DNA from: Barthelona sp. PCE | Lineage: Eukaryota > Metamonada: BaSk clade | DNA: 64,000 bases | Direction: 5' to 3' | Assembly (NCBI GenBank): GCA_040285745.1 | Contig: JAUFOR010000002.1 | Coordinates: forward strand, 1,860,001 to 1,924,000 | Part shown: piece after piece, positions 8,280 to 18,957 of the stretch | How the letters are laid out: every line of letters starts with the position of its first letter | How positions within the stretch are numbered: position 1 is the first letter of the stretch | Notes under the pieces: model-generated | Databases searched by the model: none | Seen by the model: the letters and a program-made list of their open reading frames with translations, nothing else | Told to the model about the DNA's origin: nothing | Made by a program: the position numbers and the translations under genes

Positions 8280-10190
8280 ATCATTCAGAACATTCATCTC
8301 ATTGTCGTGTTCATCATCTGCATCATCCTCCAGTAATTCCAATGAGTTTAAACTTTGAACAATAACACTGTTGTTTGAAAAACGTGATCCTGTCGATCCA
8401 GAGTTGCGTTTTACCCTACTATCGGTAATATCTGCAATAGGAGTTCCATTGTATGATCTTAAGAAGTTTGACTGAGGGGTGCCCAATGGTGAATCGACCA
8501 TCTCTCGCTCTTTAAGAAGTTCTGCTACCTTCTCTGATTTGGGCTCGCTTCTTGTGCTGATATTGTTCTCGCTAGAAAGCAGGTTAACAGACTTTCCCGT
8601 GAATGTGAAGTTCATCCAACTGTCATATTCGTCTGTACTGGTTGTAATTTGAGGCAATGATTTGAATGCAGGTGGTGCAGATCCCTGAGATAGATCATCA
8701 GTGGACTTACTAGCACTGTTTAGGTTTAACTCGTTCATTAGCACATCAAAATCAAGCTCTTCAACAATAGGGGATGTTTCACTTCTGCTTGTATGCGAAT
8801 GCCTTCTCAAAAAGGTTGCACTTGATAATACATCTTCCTTAATATCAGTGGTGAAGTCATCCCTGAAGAAATCGCTCATTGCACTTATGTTACTGGTGGT
8901 AGAATCAATAATTGCTGTTTGGGGGTACTCCAAGAAATTGTCGTGCTCAGGTGTGATATCCAGTCTCTTCAGGTCTTGTTTCGGGGCGGGTGTGGCGTAC
9001 GGATACTGAAAATGTGCAGTTGACGCTGATGCAATCGGTGTGTCATCAAAATGACTGTCAGACTCTACCTCGGTTGACGGTGATATCATCTGGTTCTTAA
9101 AATAAAACAAATCAGTGTCATCCTCCAACATGGGGACAAAAAACGGGTTTGGTTTTTCGAGTATCGACTCACACTGCGAATAAAACCATGGATGCTTGAT
9201 TGTTTGCGCATAACCGTATCTTTTGTGGGGGTCCAGCTCTAGAAGGTGCTGTATGAGGTCCCACACCAACGGAGATACACCGGGGTTGGTGAAATGGAGC
9301 TCTTTGTTCTCAAGTAGCTCAAGCACTTTAATCTCAGACTCAAAAACACTAAGGGGAGAGTAGCCAACAAGGAGTTCATATAACAAGCATCCTAGCGACC
9401 AGTAATCGCACTCTTCACGGTAGGACCCACTTAACAGCTCAGGTGCCATGTACGATGCTGTGCCGACAATTGAGCGGCACATCAGGTCACGTTCGTCTGT
9501 GTCTGGCGTCGACAGGCCGAAATCCGCAAGCTTGAGGTGACCGTCTTTGGTGATGAGGAAGTTTGGTGGCTTCAAATCTCTGTGAATAAAACCACACCTG
9601 TGAAGTGAGTTGACGCACATGACACACTCTGCGAAATAGAACTGCGCTGCGTGTTCATCAAACCTGCCGAACGTGTCGAGCAGCGAGTCGAGTGTTCCAC
9701 CTGGGAGATACTCCATGGCGAGGTATAAATATGTGAGATCCTGAAATGCATAATGAAGTTTAGCTAACCATGGAGAACGACTGCTAATTAGAATAGACCT
9801 CTCCGTTCTAATGCGTGAAACGTTGCGCTTAGATACGGTAGACTTCGAAATACACTTTAGAGCATATAGTTGAAGAGTATCCTTCTTCTTAACAAGATGG
9901 ACTTCAGCGAATGAACCTTTACCGATTAATCCGATGAATTCAAAGTGTTCTACCGATAGCTTTAATCGTCTCATTCTAAAAAACATCTTTTCACGATTGA
10001 CATATTCGTTGTAGTGTTCTTTGAACTCAGATTCTGAAATGTCCGTATGATCTACCTTGGTTAAAAAGCCCTCGAATCGCTTATTGCGCTCTTCAACAAA
10101 CTGAATTAACTGAACGTAATATTGGTCAATGTAGTTATTGAATGCAGATGCCTTGTCCCGAATGTCGTTGATGACACTTGTTGTTGACAT
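8262..10190 (-). CDS. NDR-family AGC kinase, Dbf2/Sid2-like
   Basis: The start is taken at the ATG at 10190 (642 residues). An ATG at 10232 is in frame but lies only 10 bp from the upstream gene's stop. The N-terminal helical region with RRLKLSVEHFEF is the basic MOB-binding segment typical of NDR kinases. The kinase domain has the Gly loop GKGSFAEV, the YALK lysine, HRDLKPPN, DFG and MAPE. The best match in pattern is yeast Dbf2/Sid2 (YAFQDL then YLAMEYLPGG; NFLI after HRDLKPP). The activation segment keeps the regulatory Ser (RSIVGTASY) but lacks the long insert most NDR kinases carry after DFG. A hydrophobic motif, WMNFTF, lies in a long disordered tail about 110 residues before the end. 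It probably acts with a MOB co-activator in mitotic exit or morphogenesis (inferred). Confidence 0.92.
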   Translation of the reverse strand: MSTTSVINDIRDKASAFNNYIDQYYVQLIQFVEERNKRFEGFLTKVDHTDISESEFKEHYNEYVNREKMFFRMRRLKLSVEHFEFIGLIGKGSFAEVHLVKKKDTLQLYALKCISKSTVSKRNVSRIRTERSILISSRSPWLAKLHYAFQDLTYLYLAMEYLPGGTLDSLLDTFGRFDEHAAQFYFAECVMCVNSLHRCGFIHRDLKPPNFLITKDGHLKLADFGLSTPDTDERDLMCRSIVGTASYMAPELLSGSYREECDYWSLGCLLYELLVGYSPLSVFESEIKVLELLENKELHFTNPGVSPLVWDLIQHLLELDPHKRYGYAQTIKHPWFYSQCESILEKPNPFFVPMLEDDTDLFYFKNQMISPSTEVESDSHFDDTPIASASTAHFQYPYATPAPKQDLKRLDITPEHDNFLEYPQTAIIDSTTSNISAMSDFFRDDFTTDIKEDVLSSATFLRRHSHTSRSETSPIVEELDFDVLMNELNLNSASKSTDDLSQGSAPPAFKSLPQITTSTDEYDSWMNFTFTGKSVNLLSSENNISTRSEPKSEKVAELLKEREMVDSPLGTPQSNFLRSYNGTPIADITDSRVKRNSGSTGSRFSNNSVIVQSLNSLELLEDDADDEHDNEMNVLNDLLDKL

Positions 10191-10242
10191 TGCTGCGTCG
10201 ATAGGAAATTGGCAAAAAGCGTGAAATGGCAAAAAAATGTAT

Positions 10243-12060
10243 TTACAAACCTAGGGAACTTGTATGTCCAATTAGACCGCTAATTCGCGTCTGCCCGACA
10301 TCGGTAGTCATCATTTTGTTAATTTTTTCCAATAAATCCTTAAATGTATGACGATTGTTAACTATGTAACAACAAGCATTTTCTAAAGCATCATTCGTTA
10401 TGTTCCGTACATGCTCAAAGTTGTTGTTTATCTCACAACAGTCGTTCAATAATTCTTCAACATAAGCAGTTGACATTGTAGTTTTTGTGACATCATGTTC
10501 TTGATTCTTGTACAGCTTTTTCTTTGTGAACGGGAATATTCTATTACTCTTTGTGCGCAGAGTTAGCGATATCGCGGTGCTGTTGTACTCTCTGATAAAA
10601 GGAAGATGAATACTCACAAACAACGGTATCAATTGACTATCAACATCCCATACTTGATCTTTCAATACAATTGATCTGAAATGGTCCATCTCATTGCCGA
10701 TGTTCTGCAGTCTCAGCAGGTCCATTAGTTTTGGCACAGTATTAGCCCCAAATTCAATACGTTCAACCGTTGCAAATCGTCCCCGAATAACATTTCTCAG
10801 AAAATGAAGGCAAAAATCTTTGATAGGAACGTCCACGTGTATGACTTTGACATTTTTATCCCCATACCGCACCATACTTTCTGGTTTGCTCATTATATGA
10901 AGAATATCCATATTAAGTGTGATGCCACTACCAGTCTGCTGAGCATGCGTTACGTGTGTTGGTTGCTGATGATGCGAGTGCGGTACATGCCTGGGGTTTG
11001 GCGGTGGGTGACCCGAAGGGGAGGGTTTCTCTTCGATATGAACGCGTGCCTCTTCATCAGAAAGAACTTCTGGTGGATGTATCATCGACGACGCCATGTT
11101 CCTCTGATCGTTGGAAACCTTACGCCCATCAAGCAGCTGTAGTTCAGACAATCTTACAATGATCTTCTGTTTGTAATAGCTATCAGCACGATATAAAGGA
11201 TTGTTCTCAAGGGAGAGCTCAATGAGCTGTTCTGGAAGCCTGCTGAGAACACTATCAAGGTTTCCGAGCTGGTTACTACTGAGGAACAATTTGTTCAACC
11301 TGTTCAACGATTGAAGCGATGACATACTTAAAATTTTGTTCCTCCTGAGATTAATTTCGTTCAAAGCTGACAGCGAATCAAGATTTTCGGCTCTGAGAAT
11401 CCTGTTGCCAGCTAGATTTAAAACTCTAAGATTCTGCAATGTATTCAGATTCTCAATCGTTTCAATTTTGTTTGAATGCAGATCAAGCACTTCTAGTTTA
11501 GTCAATGAATCCAATCCACTGATGCGTCTGATGTTGTTCTTACCAAGCATCAGTACGCGTAACGTAGGAAGGGTGTCAAGTCCTGATATTTCTTGAATAC
11601 TGTTGTCATAAAGATCTAAAAAGATGAGATTTGGCAGATTAATCAAATTTGATATGCTTGATATGTGGTTGTGTTGGTAGTTGAGCAATCTTAACCGATG
11701 CTCGTTCTCTAGCACAGGACATTGTGTTAATCTACGTCTATCTAGATTCAATCTCTCAGGAGCTTGTTTCCGTGCTTCTTCAGTTCGGAATACAACAGGA
11801 ATTCCTGGGAAATTGGAGTTTTCTGCGAAAATAATTCGATCTGCAGGGGTTGGTCCTGAAGAAAGTGGCGCAGGTTGTGAAACCGCACCAAACCGCCGGC
11901 TCTGTGGTCTAGATGAAATCGAATTGGCAAACTGCGGTCTTTTGTGTGCGATTGAGCGGTTACTGGTTGAAAGAGGACCCGAAAATTCAATTTTAACACA
12001 GTTGAGGTTTTTCCTGCTTGGTTTCGGCCGCTTAGAAGAGCGCGACTTACGTCCAAACAT
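10243..12060 (-). CDS. LRRC49: LRRC49-like leucine-rich repeat protein (tubulin polyglutamylase complex subunit)
   Basis: The protein has 605 residues. A basic, Ser/Pro-rich N-terminus (1-80) is followed by an LNLDRRRLTQCP segment and about eight SDS22-type leucine-rich repeats over residues ~105-290, with LIFLDLYDNSI, LRVLMLGKNNI and LEVLDLHSNKI in series, closing with a capping motif. The order and wording of these repeats match animal LRRC49 closely. LRRC49 is a subunit of the TTLL1 tubulin polyglutamylase complex at centriolar satellites and cilia. The C-terminal ~250 residues contain a His/Pro-rich linker and an unrecognised helical domain. Presence of this protein implies axonemal or cytoskeletal tubulin polyglutamylation. 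It is divergent from the CSB gene. Confidence 0.88.
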   Translation of the reverse strand: MFGRKSRSSKRPKPSRKNLNCVKIEFSGPLSTSNRSIAHKRPQFANSISSRPQSRRFGAVSQPAPLSSGPTPADRIIFAENSNFPGIPVVFRTEEARKQAPERLNLDRRRLTQCPVLENEHRLRLLNYQHNHISSISNLINLPNLIFLDLYDNSIQEISGLDTLPTLRVLMLGKNNIRRISGLDSLTKLEVLDLHSNKIETIENLNTLQNLRVLNLAGNRILRAENLDSLSALNEINLRRNKILSMSSLQSLNRLNKLFLSSNQLGNLDSVLSRLPEQLIELSLENNPLYRADSYYKQKIIVRLSELQLLDGRKVSNDQRNMASSMIHPPEVLSDEEARVHIEEKPSPSGHPPPNPRHVPHSHHQQPTHVTHAQQTGSGITLNMDILHIMSKPESMVRYGDKNVKVIHVDVPIKDFCLHFLRNVIRGRFATVERIEFGANTVPKLMDLLRLQNIGNEMDHFRSIVLKDQVWDVDSQLIPLFVSIHLPFIREYNSTAISLTLRTKSNRIFPFTKKKLYKNQEHDVTKTTMSTAYVEELLNDCCEINNNFEHVRNITNDALENACCYIVNNRHTFKDLLEKINKMMTTDVGQTRISGLIGHTSSLGL

Positions 12061-12268
12061 TAAAGAAATATATTAATTGTAAATGGATGAAATGGATGAA
12101 AGTTTGCTTAACGGAAAATTCTATCCATTTTGTAACCGCAAAGTCGTCCTAAAATCTTTGCTGTGGAAGATTGTTACATTGTAATTGTGCAAAATCCTTC
12201 TTGTTTGATTTAGAAAACGTTTTGCTTTTTTTTTCTTCTTTCATTCACTTTATACTGGGAGTTTATTT
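12061..12268. promoter_or_regulatory. 208-bp divergent promoter region
   Basis: This lies between the LRRC49-like and CSB starts. It contains AAAACGTTTTGC (12214-12225) followed by a T-rich run about 45 bp before the CSB ATG. A similar ACG-plus-T-run element sits upstream of several other genes here. Function is inferred. Confidence 0.35.
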
Positions 12269-14980
12269 ATGCCAGAGGCAGAACAGAACAAGGGCACATT
12301 GCAAGGGATCACTTTGGAAGCAGAAAACGAGGATATGGTGGGTGAAACTGAAGAAAGCACTACCCCTTCATTGTTAGATGCAGTAGATGTTGGTGAACAC
12401 GAGACAGCACTTGTTGAGAACACGATTCAGGATGGTATTAACAAAGAATATGATGAACTACATGATTATCTGGATCATCGTGAGCTCATTAGAGATAAAC
12501 TTAAGCAACTAATGAGCAAAAGCATTCTTTCTGTGCAAGACGACCACCGTGTGGCAGACTACAGGAAGGAGATCACAACAATGACGAGAAAGATTAAGCA
12601 GTTGCGTGCTCGTATTAAGCAATCCATTGCAAACGAAGAAGGTGATGATTACTCAACTGCACTTTCAGCTCTGAAAGACATCACACCTGGTATCTCAGAG
12701 AAGAGGAAGTGTACCACAGATCGAGTTTTTCGACCGCCAAAGTTTCAGAAAGTTGTTGAGGACGACACATCAGTGACAAAGTATAATGAACGTATAGAGA
12801 AGATGAACGAAGAATCGAGGGGATTCGATATTGAAGACGTGGAGATGGCACCCGGATACGTTGTTCAAGGTGAGCTATATAATATATTGCTGAAATATCA
12901 GAGAGTTGGTCTTGAGTGGTTATTGCTTTTGTTCATATCAGGTAAGGGAGGTATTCTTGGTGACGACCTTGGTCTCGGTAAGACTGTGCAGCTCATTTCA
13001 CTGGTTGCAACTCTTCGACACTCTGACCGAATGAAGAATTGTCTCATCATGATGCCTGCCTCTCTTCTCCAGCAGTGGGTTGACGAGTTTAATTTCTTCG
13101 CACCCACAGTCCGAATTGTGGTCTTTCACAGTGACTGGCAGGACAATCTCAGTGAAATGCTGATTACTCGTTCACAAATTGAGCCAACAGTAATGATAAC
13201 AACATATGATACTTTTAGGAATTACGCAGAGACGTTCTGCTCTATCGAGTGGCAGCTTTGCGCGCTGGACGAGGGCCACAAGATCAAGAATCCAAACGCA
13301 AACATTACGTTGGCTGTTAAGCACATTCGTTGCATGTCTCGATTTATTTTGAGTGGTACCCCGTTACAAAACTCACTCAGTGAGCTATGGAGTCTGTTTG
13401 ACTTCTGCTCACCCGGTTTACTCGGCACTTTACCAGTTTTTGAGGATAATTTCGCCAACCCCATTCACTTTGGCGGATACGTAAACGCTACACCTCAGAT
13501 CATCGCGAGAGCCACCGCAACAGCAGAGGCCCTGCGCCATTTGATCAAACCGTATCTGCTCCGTAGGCTCAAGAGCGAGGTGCTGGAGTTACCCGACAAG
13601 GATGAGATGATTATTTTTTGTCGCCTCACAAAGATACAAGAGGAGCAGTACACGACGTTCCTTCGCAGCGAAACGGTGGTGAAGATCCTTAGCAATCAGA
13701 TGACTTCGTTTGGCGGAATGATGGAATTGCGAAAAATTACAAATCACCCGTTCTTGCATGATGAAGAAATGGATTTAAATCTGATGGATTCTGGCAAGTT
13801 TCGCGTCGTTAGAGACCTTTTGCGCCGCGTTAGGGATGATAACAGGGATCTGGAGTGGAAGGACAAGCACAAAGTGCTCATTTTCTCTCAGCTGCGTATG
13901 ACATTGGACCTATTGGAGATGTTTGTCAGGGAGGAAGGGTATACATACGCCCGACTGGACGGTACCGTTAACGTGGGCAAGCGTAAGGCGATAATTGAGT
14001 ATTTTTCGGATAAATCAGAAGACTCACCATTCATCTTTCTACTGACCACCAAAGTTGCAAACCTCGGTCTCAACCTGCACGCTGCAGACAGGGTTATTAT
14101 TTTTGACCCCGACTGGAACCCAACAGTCGACCAACAGAGCAGAGACAGGGCGCATCGTATGGGACAAGAGTCCAAAGTGCATGTGTATCGATTGATCACA
14201 AAAGGAACGATCGAGGAGTGCATCTACGAGCGCCAGATATTCAAGCAGAACCTGATCAACAGGGTTCTTGTCAACCCAAGCCAAAAAAAGTATCTTGAGA
14301 AGCGATCTTTGAAAGAGCTCTTTACGTATCGGCCTCCACCCAAGAAGGGGCCAGAAAAGCAGCAGGTGAACGAGTTTAAGAGTGTAGATGAAGAGTTCCT
14401 GGCGACTCTACTGAATGTTGACACAGTAGAGACAGTATCTGCAACGTTGGCAACCGTTGAGGACGGAGAGCAAATCAGTGAGGCAGCGAGGCAGGCTGCA
14501 GTGCGCGCTACGCGAAACGTGAAAGCATCAACGCTTGGAATGTCCAATAACGATAGATTTGCACCGACATGGACAGGATCGAAAGGTACAGTGGGTCATC
14601 GGAAAAAACATAGTCACACGAAAACGATGCGTCAGCGGATGCGTATGATCGACAACGCTATTCAGAAGGAGGAACACAAAATTACATCAGGCGATGTGCT
14701 GAAAAACATCAGGCAACGTATTGAGACCACAGAACGTGATAGAATAGCAATGGAAGAGGCGGATCTTGGGTCGCTAAGATCTGACGAGGACATGAACACA
14801 AAGGCAACGGTGATGGCTACAGGGCTCAAGAAATTGTTTGATGAAAACGAACGCTTAGTTACCAGTGACATTGTAACAGCATTTCAACAATTTGTCAAGG
14901 GCAAAGACGCGGTTTTATTTAAGGAAGTATTGCATGCGCTGGCAGAGCAACGTTTTGGATTCTGGTTTATGCGAGAATAA
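12269..14980 (+). CDS. ERCC6: SNF2-family ATPase, CSB/ERCC6 (Rad26) transcription-coupled repair factor
   Basis: The protein has 903 residues. A charged N-terminus with a coiled coil (residues ~60-130) precedes the SNF2 core at ~205-700. Motif I is GDDLGLGKT near residue 232, motif II is DEGH near 334, SGTPLQNSL follows, and motif VI is QQSRDRAHRMGQ near 621. The DEGHKIKN wording and the insert after SGTPLQN (LLGTLPVFEDNF) fit CSB rather than Swi2, Rad54 or ERCC6L. The C-terminal end, with two predicted helices and a final FGFWFMRE, resembles the small C-terminal domain of CSB/Rad26. It is expected to remodel stalled RNA polymerase II and start transcription-coupled excision repair. It is convergent with DPM1, with 11 bp between stops. 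Confidence 0.92.
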   Translation: MPEAEQNKGTLQGITLEAENEDMVGETEESTTPSLLDAVDVGEHETALVENTIQDGINKEYDELHDYLDHRELIRDKLKQLMSKSILSVQDDHRVADYRKEITTMTRKIKQLRARIKQSIANEEGDDYSTALSALKDITPGISEKRKCTTDRVFRPPKFQKVVEDDTSVTKYNERIEKMNEESRGFDIEDVEMAPGYVVQGELYNILLKYQRVGLEWLLLLFISGKGGILGDDLGLGKTVQLISLVATLRHSDRMKNCLIMMPASLLQQWVDEFNFFAPTVRIVVFHSDWQDNLSEMLITRSQIEPTVMITTYDTFRNYAETFCSIEWQLCALDEGHKIKNPNANITLAVKHIRCMSRFILSGTPLQNSLSELWSLFDFCSPGLLGTLPVFEDNFANPIHFGGYVNATPQIIARATATAEALRHLIKPYLLRRLKSEVLELPDKDEMIIFCRLTKIQEEQYTTFLRSETVVKILSNQMTSFGGMMELRKITNHPFLHDEEMDLNLMDSGKFRVVRDLLRRVRDDNRDLEWKDKHKVLIFSQLRMTLDLLEMFVREEGYTYARLDGTVNVGKRKAIIEYFSDKSEDSPFIFLLTTKVANLGLNLHAADRVIIFDPDWNPTVDQQSRDRAHRMGQESKVHVYRLITKGTIEECIYERQIFKQNLINRVLVNPSQKKYLEKRSLKELFTYRPPPKKGPEKQQVNEFKSVDEEFLATLLNVDTVETVSATLATVEDGEQISEAARQAAVRATRNVKASTLGMSNNDRFAPTWTGSKGTVGHRKKHSHTKTMRQRMRMIDNAIQKEEHKITSGDVLKNIRQRIETTERDRIAMEEADLGSLRSDEDMNTKATVMATGLKKLFDENERLVTSDIVTAFQQFVKGKDAVLFKEVLHALAEQRFGFWFMRE

Positions 14981-14991
14981 ACCTAGTAAAC

Positions 14992-15771
<780 letters not shown>

Positions 15772-15872
15772 CTAACTTTTTATTGTTTGGTTTTAGAGTT
15801 TATTACTCGTCTTAGACGTAAACATGATCGAAAAAAATTATTTTTCCTGACACGTACATTTATTCACTCTTA

Positions 15873-17522
15873 TTACTCTGATGTCGTTGTTGTTGGTTCA
15901 CTAGTGGTTTCTGTGGTCCTAGGTACCACGATTTCATCGTCACTTTCACTATCTTCGAAAATAACTTCCTCTTGAGGTTCTACTTTTTCTTCAACAACAG
16001 TTTCTTCAACAGGGGTGATTTCTTTTGCTTCCTCCACAATTTCTTCTTTCTTTTCCTCTACGGGTAGTGCAGGCTCTTCCTCCTTATTTTCAACCTTCTC
16101 AATTATTGCCTGTTCAACAATTTTTGTGACTGGTGCAGGAATAGGCTCTGCAATCTCATCCTCTGATTCAATCTCATCTTCTGATTCAGTCTCTTCGTTA
16201 TCATCTTCAACAACAGCAGGAGGTTCATTTTCGACTGTTGCAACTGTTGCAACGTCTATTAATCTGTCAATTTCCTCACCACTGTTGATCTCATCCTCCT
16301 CGATATCGTTGTACTCGTTGGTCTGTCGTTCAAAACTGAGTAATGGGGTAGAAACCAATAAATCTTGCAATTGCTGTTCCAGTTTAAGATTCTCTTCAAA
16401 TCTGGATTGAAGGGAGTTCTCCTTCTGTGTTTGGGCTTGTAGAAGCTGCCTGTTCTGCCTGTATAGGTCAGAAATTGTATCCTGGTTCTTCATGATATCG
16501 TCCTGTAGCTCAGTAATTTGCAATGACAGATCATCCTCAAGTTCCTGTTTGGCCTTCTCCTGTTCAATCGCCGTGAGCTCAAGTGACTCGATGATACCCT
16601 CAAGAGCCTTGACTTCAGCCTTCTTATTATCAAGATCCTCGATGGTTTCGCTATGACGCTGGTTAAGATCACTTAGCTCTTCTCTCTTCTTCAAAAGCTC
16701 CGACTTAACACGATGGTGATGATCCTGAAGCTCGACCAAACGACCCTTATACTCAATCAGATCTGCTTGAAGGTCGCTTGTCATTGACTTTTCCTTGCTG
16801 AGCATATCACGGGCATAAATTGCCTCCTCTTCCATCGTCTTAGCATCCTGGACGGCCTTAATAGCTTTTTCCTTAAATGCTTGGAGTTGCTCCACATGTT
16901 TTGTCATTGTTTGAAGTTGGTTTTGTTTAAGCACCGATAGGTCTTCTGACATCTTGTTATTCGCATCTTGTAACAGGAAAACTTCTTGTGAAAGCTCTTG
17001 TTTCTCCTTTTGCAGAGATATGATTCTTCTGTTCAAATGAAGGGTACCGCGTTTAGAACCGCTCATGCTCATAGCGCTGGTGACCGTGGCGTTGGGATCG
17101 ACCTCAACAGGGATCTTTTCAGGTGGGTTCTGCTGATCTTTTAAGGTTGCGTTCTCGGATTGCAGAGAAAGAACTTGTGTCTTCAAAGCCTCTCTTTGTT
17201 TGAAAATTGTGGCATTCTCTAACGCAAGAGCCTTTAGCTGCGAACGCAGGTTCTGCAAGGCAGTTGTTACCTGATGATTCGAATCAGCCTCTGTGATTAA
17301 ATCAGCTGTGAGACGTTGGTTCTCTTGCTGAAGAACATCGATACGAAAGTTCGCGTCCTTTAGCTGGTTGATCAATTCACTAACAGGAAAATGGGCTGGA
17401 GTCCTCGTCATTGGGGATGAATGGGGGGAACGTGTTGGAGTCACGAATCCAGTTGATGCATAGCCAGTTTGAAGCGGAGAAGCAGTTCCTGTTGGTGTGG
17501 AAGGGGGATCTAATCGATTCAT
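15873..17522 (-). CDS. Coiled-coil protein with acidic Glu/Val-rich tail
   Basis: The start is taken at the ATG at 17522 (about 549 residues). The frame extends to an ATG at 17594, but those 24 codons look like leader sequence. Residues ~1-45 are Pro/Ser/Thr-rich (TPTRSPHSSPMTRTP), a likely phosphorylation region. Residues ~50-390 are a long coiled coil. Residues ~395-549 are an acidic low-complexity tail with repeated EVE, EEIVEE and EDSESDDE elements ending in a Thr/Ser run. No family is recognised. The layout resembles cytoskeletal or Golgi scaffold proteins. It is in tandem with DPM1 (158 bp) and the ataxin-10 domain gene (165 bp), all minus strand. Confidence 0.78.
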   Translation of the reverse strand: MNRLDPPSTPTGTASPLQTGYASTGFVTPTRSPHSSPMTRTPAHFPVSELINQLKDANFRIDVLQQENQRLTADLITEADSNHQVTTALQNLRSQLKALALENATIFKQREALKTQVLSLQSENATLKDQQNPPEKIPVEVDPNATVTSAMSMSGSKRGTLHLNRRIISLQKEKQELSQEVFLLQDANNKMSEDLSVLKQNQLQTMTKHVEQLQAFKEKAIKAVQDAKTMEEEAIYARDMLSKEKSMTSDLQADLIEYKGRLVELQDHHHRVKSELLKKREELSDLNQRHSETIEDLDNKKAEVKALEGIIESLELTAIEQEKAKQELEDDLSLQITELQDDIMKNQDTISDLYRQNRQLLQAQTQKENSLQSRFEENLKLEQQLQDLLVSTPLLSFERQTNEYNDIEEDEINSGEEIDRLIDVATVATVENEPPAVVEDDNEETESEDEIESEDEIAEPIPAPVTKIVEQAIIEKVENKEEEPALPVEEKKEEIVEEAKEITPVEETVVEEKVEPQEEVIFEDSESDDEIVVPRTTETTSEPTTTTSE

Positions 17523-17687
17523 TGACTGAAAGGGTATATAATGTGAAAACATCGCATAAATTCGTTTATTCAGATTTTGGTACGTCACCATCACATATAC
17601 GCATGTAAAGTCACTCCTGTTATTACAAAAATGCCTAATTATGTGGAAAGAAATTACCTGAGTTTGATAAAAAAATGGTTAGAATAT

Positions 17688-18800
17688 CTACATGAAGTCC
17701 TCAATGTCAAGAATCTTCTCAATTTTCTTGCGTGTCTGTTCGTCTACCAACATATCACCCAAATCAGCATACTGCTCTTGCAATTCCTCCACAACATCAA
17801 CAGGTGGCTGCTCTTCTTTCAAGTCGACGTGGTCTACCCCAGCTTCGATCACCTCACCTTCACCTTCACCCATAGCTCTGGCTATAGCTTCATCGACCAC
17901 GTGTTTTGGAACCAGTTGCAGTTTATCATTCTCGTCGAATACCGCGCTCATTCCCAGTTTATCCATGGTGGGATTTTCCACAACACCCAATGCCTGAAGA
18001 CCTTTAAGGTACTCAACAGCGGTTTCACTATGTTTCGTTAATGAAAAAATTGCAAAAAGTGCCCATTCTTTGCGATGGGGAACTCTCTTATCGAAATTTG
18101 TCATAGATAGGATTGTGTTGATTGATTCTCCATCAGAAATTGATTGGATTGCACTAATATTTTCGTAGATAACATTTCCAACTAAACGTACCAGATCCTG
18201 TTGCCACAAAGGTGCTTCCACAAACGCAATTTCCTCAGCAGGGATAGCTAATGTTGCGCAAACTAAGGGTGCAAAAAATTTCTTGCAGAAGTACTCTCGC
18301 ATTCCATCTCTTGGTTGTGCTGCAAGTATACCCAGACAACAAACTGCAGAGTGTGTGATATGCGTTTGATACTCATCAGCAAACAATGAAGAGGTAGATC
18401 TCAATCTGGGGTGCAAGAAATCAGTCAGATTGATGACGAGGTTCAGGGTGTCCGACTTCTCTAACCATTTGTTAAGGCAGAGTGACTCAAGCAGGCGCAA
18501 AACTACGAGCGCTTGCTTGGGTTCGCTGTTAGTAAGAACAGGATGAAGATTGATCAGAGGAAAAGTATAGGTCATAAAGTTCGATATCATATCGATCCCT
18601 TGCTCGTCCAATGGTCCAGACTCGTGTGTTCCCAGTGCAAGTTCATACAGAATACTGCCCCATTGTTCATCTTTTAGGATGTCAATTAAGTGATAGACAT
18701 TGACAGGTGGTGCACTCAATATTTGTTCAATTTCATGTGTCACATCCGTGTCGTTGATATTTTTCGTGAAAGCCCTTTTCAGAAATTCCACAAACAGCAT
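17688..18800 (-). CDS. Ataxin-10 domain (armadillo-type) protein
   Basis: About 370 residues from the ATG at 18800; upstream in-frame codons to 18947 lie in the spacer and are probably not used. It is an all-helical armadillo-like protein. Near residue 255 the segment VPHRKEWALFAIFSLTKHSE matches the signature of the C-terminal ataxin-10 domain (usual form: HPxxREWAIxxIRNLxExN). The tail is acidic and ends in a short helix (RKKIEKILDIEDF). Ataxin-10 family proteins act in cytokinesis and ciliary/centrosomal complexes. That role is inferred. It is the only gene here ending in TAG. It is divergent from the kelch gene across 157 bp. Confidence 0.82.
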   Translation of the reverse strand: MLFVEFLKRAFTKNINDTDVTHEIEQILSAPPVNVYHLIDILKDEQWGSILYELALGTHESGPLDEQGIDMISNFMTYTFPLINLHPVLTNSEPKQALVVLRLLESLCLNKWLEKSDTLNLVINLTDFLHPRLRSTSSLFADEYQTHITHSAVCCLGILAAQPRDGMREYFCKKFFAPLVCATLAIPAEEIAFVEAPLWQQDLVRLVGNVIYENISAIQSISDGESINTILSMTNFDKRVPHRKEWALFAIFSLTKHSETAVEYLKGLQALGVVENPTMDKLGMSAVFDENDKLQLVPKHVVDEAIARAMGEGEGEVIEAGVDHVDLKEEQPPVDVVEELQEQYADLGDMLVDEQTRKKIEKILDIEDFM

Positions 18801-18957
18801 TTTAAGTTGATGAAACGGTAAAGAGAAATGAATACGTTGTTTACACAATTTTGTAAAGGTTAGATCTTGTAAATGTGTGGAATAAAGTGTGTTACACACC
18901 TTTGAACAGGGAAATAAACGTTTAACTGAATTTTTCTTTATTCTCACGTTTCTTTCG
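18801..18957. promoter_or_regulatory. 157-bp divergent promoter region
   Basis: This lies between the ataxin-10 domain gene and the kelch gene. It contains AAACGTTTAAC (18917-18927) and ACGTTTCTTTCG directly before the kelch ATG (18946-18957). A promoter role is inferred by position. Confidence 0.35.

Noticed and set aside
18889-18957. Upstream extension of the kelch protein from GTG 18889
   Set aside because: Begins with GTG in the promoter spacer; ATG at 18958 gives a natural N-terminus.
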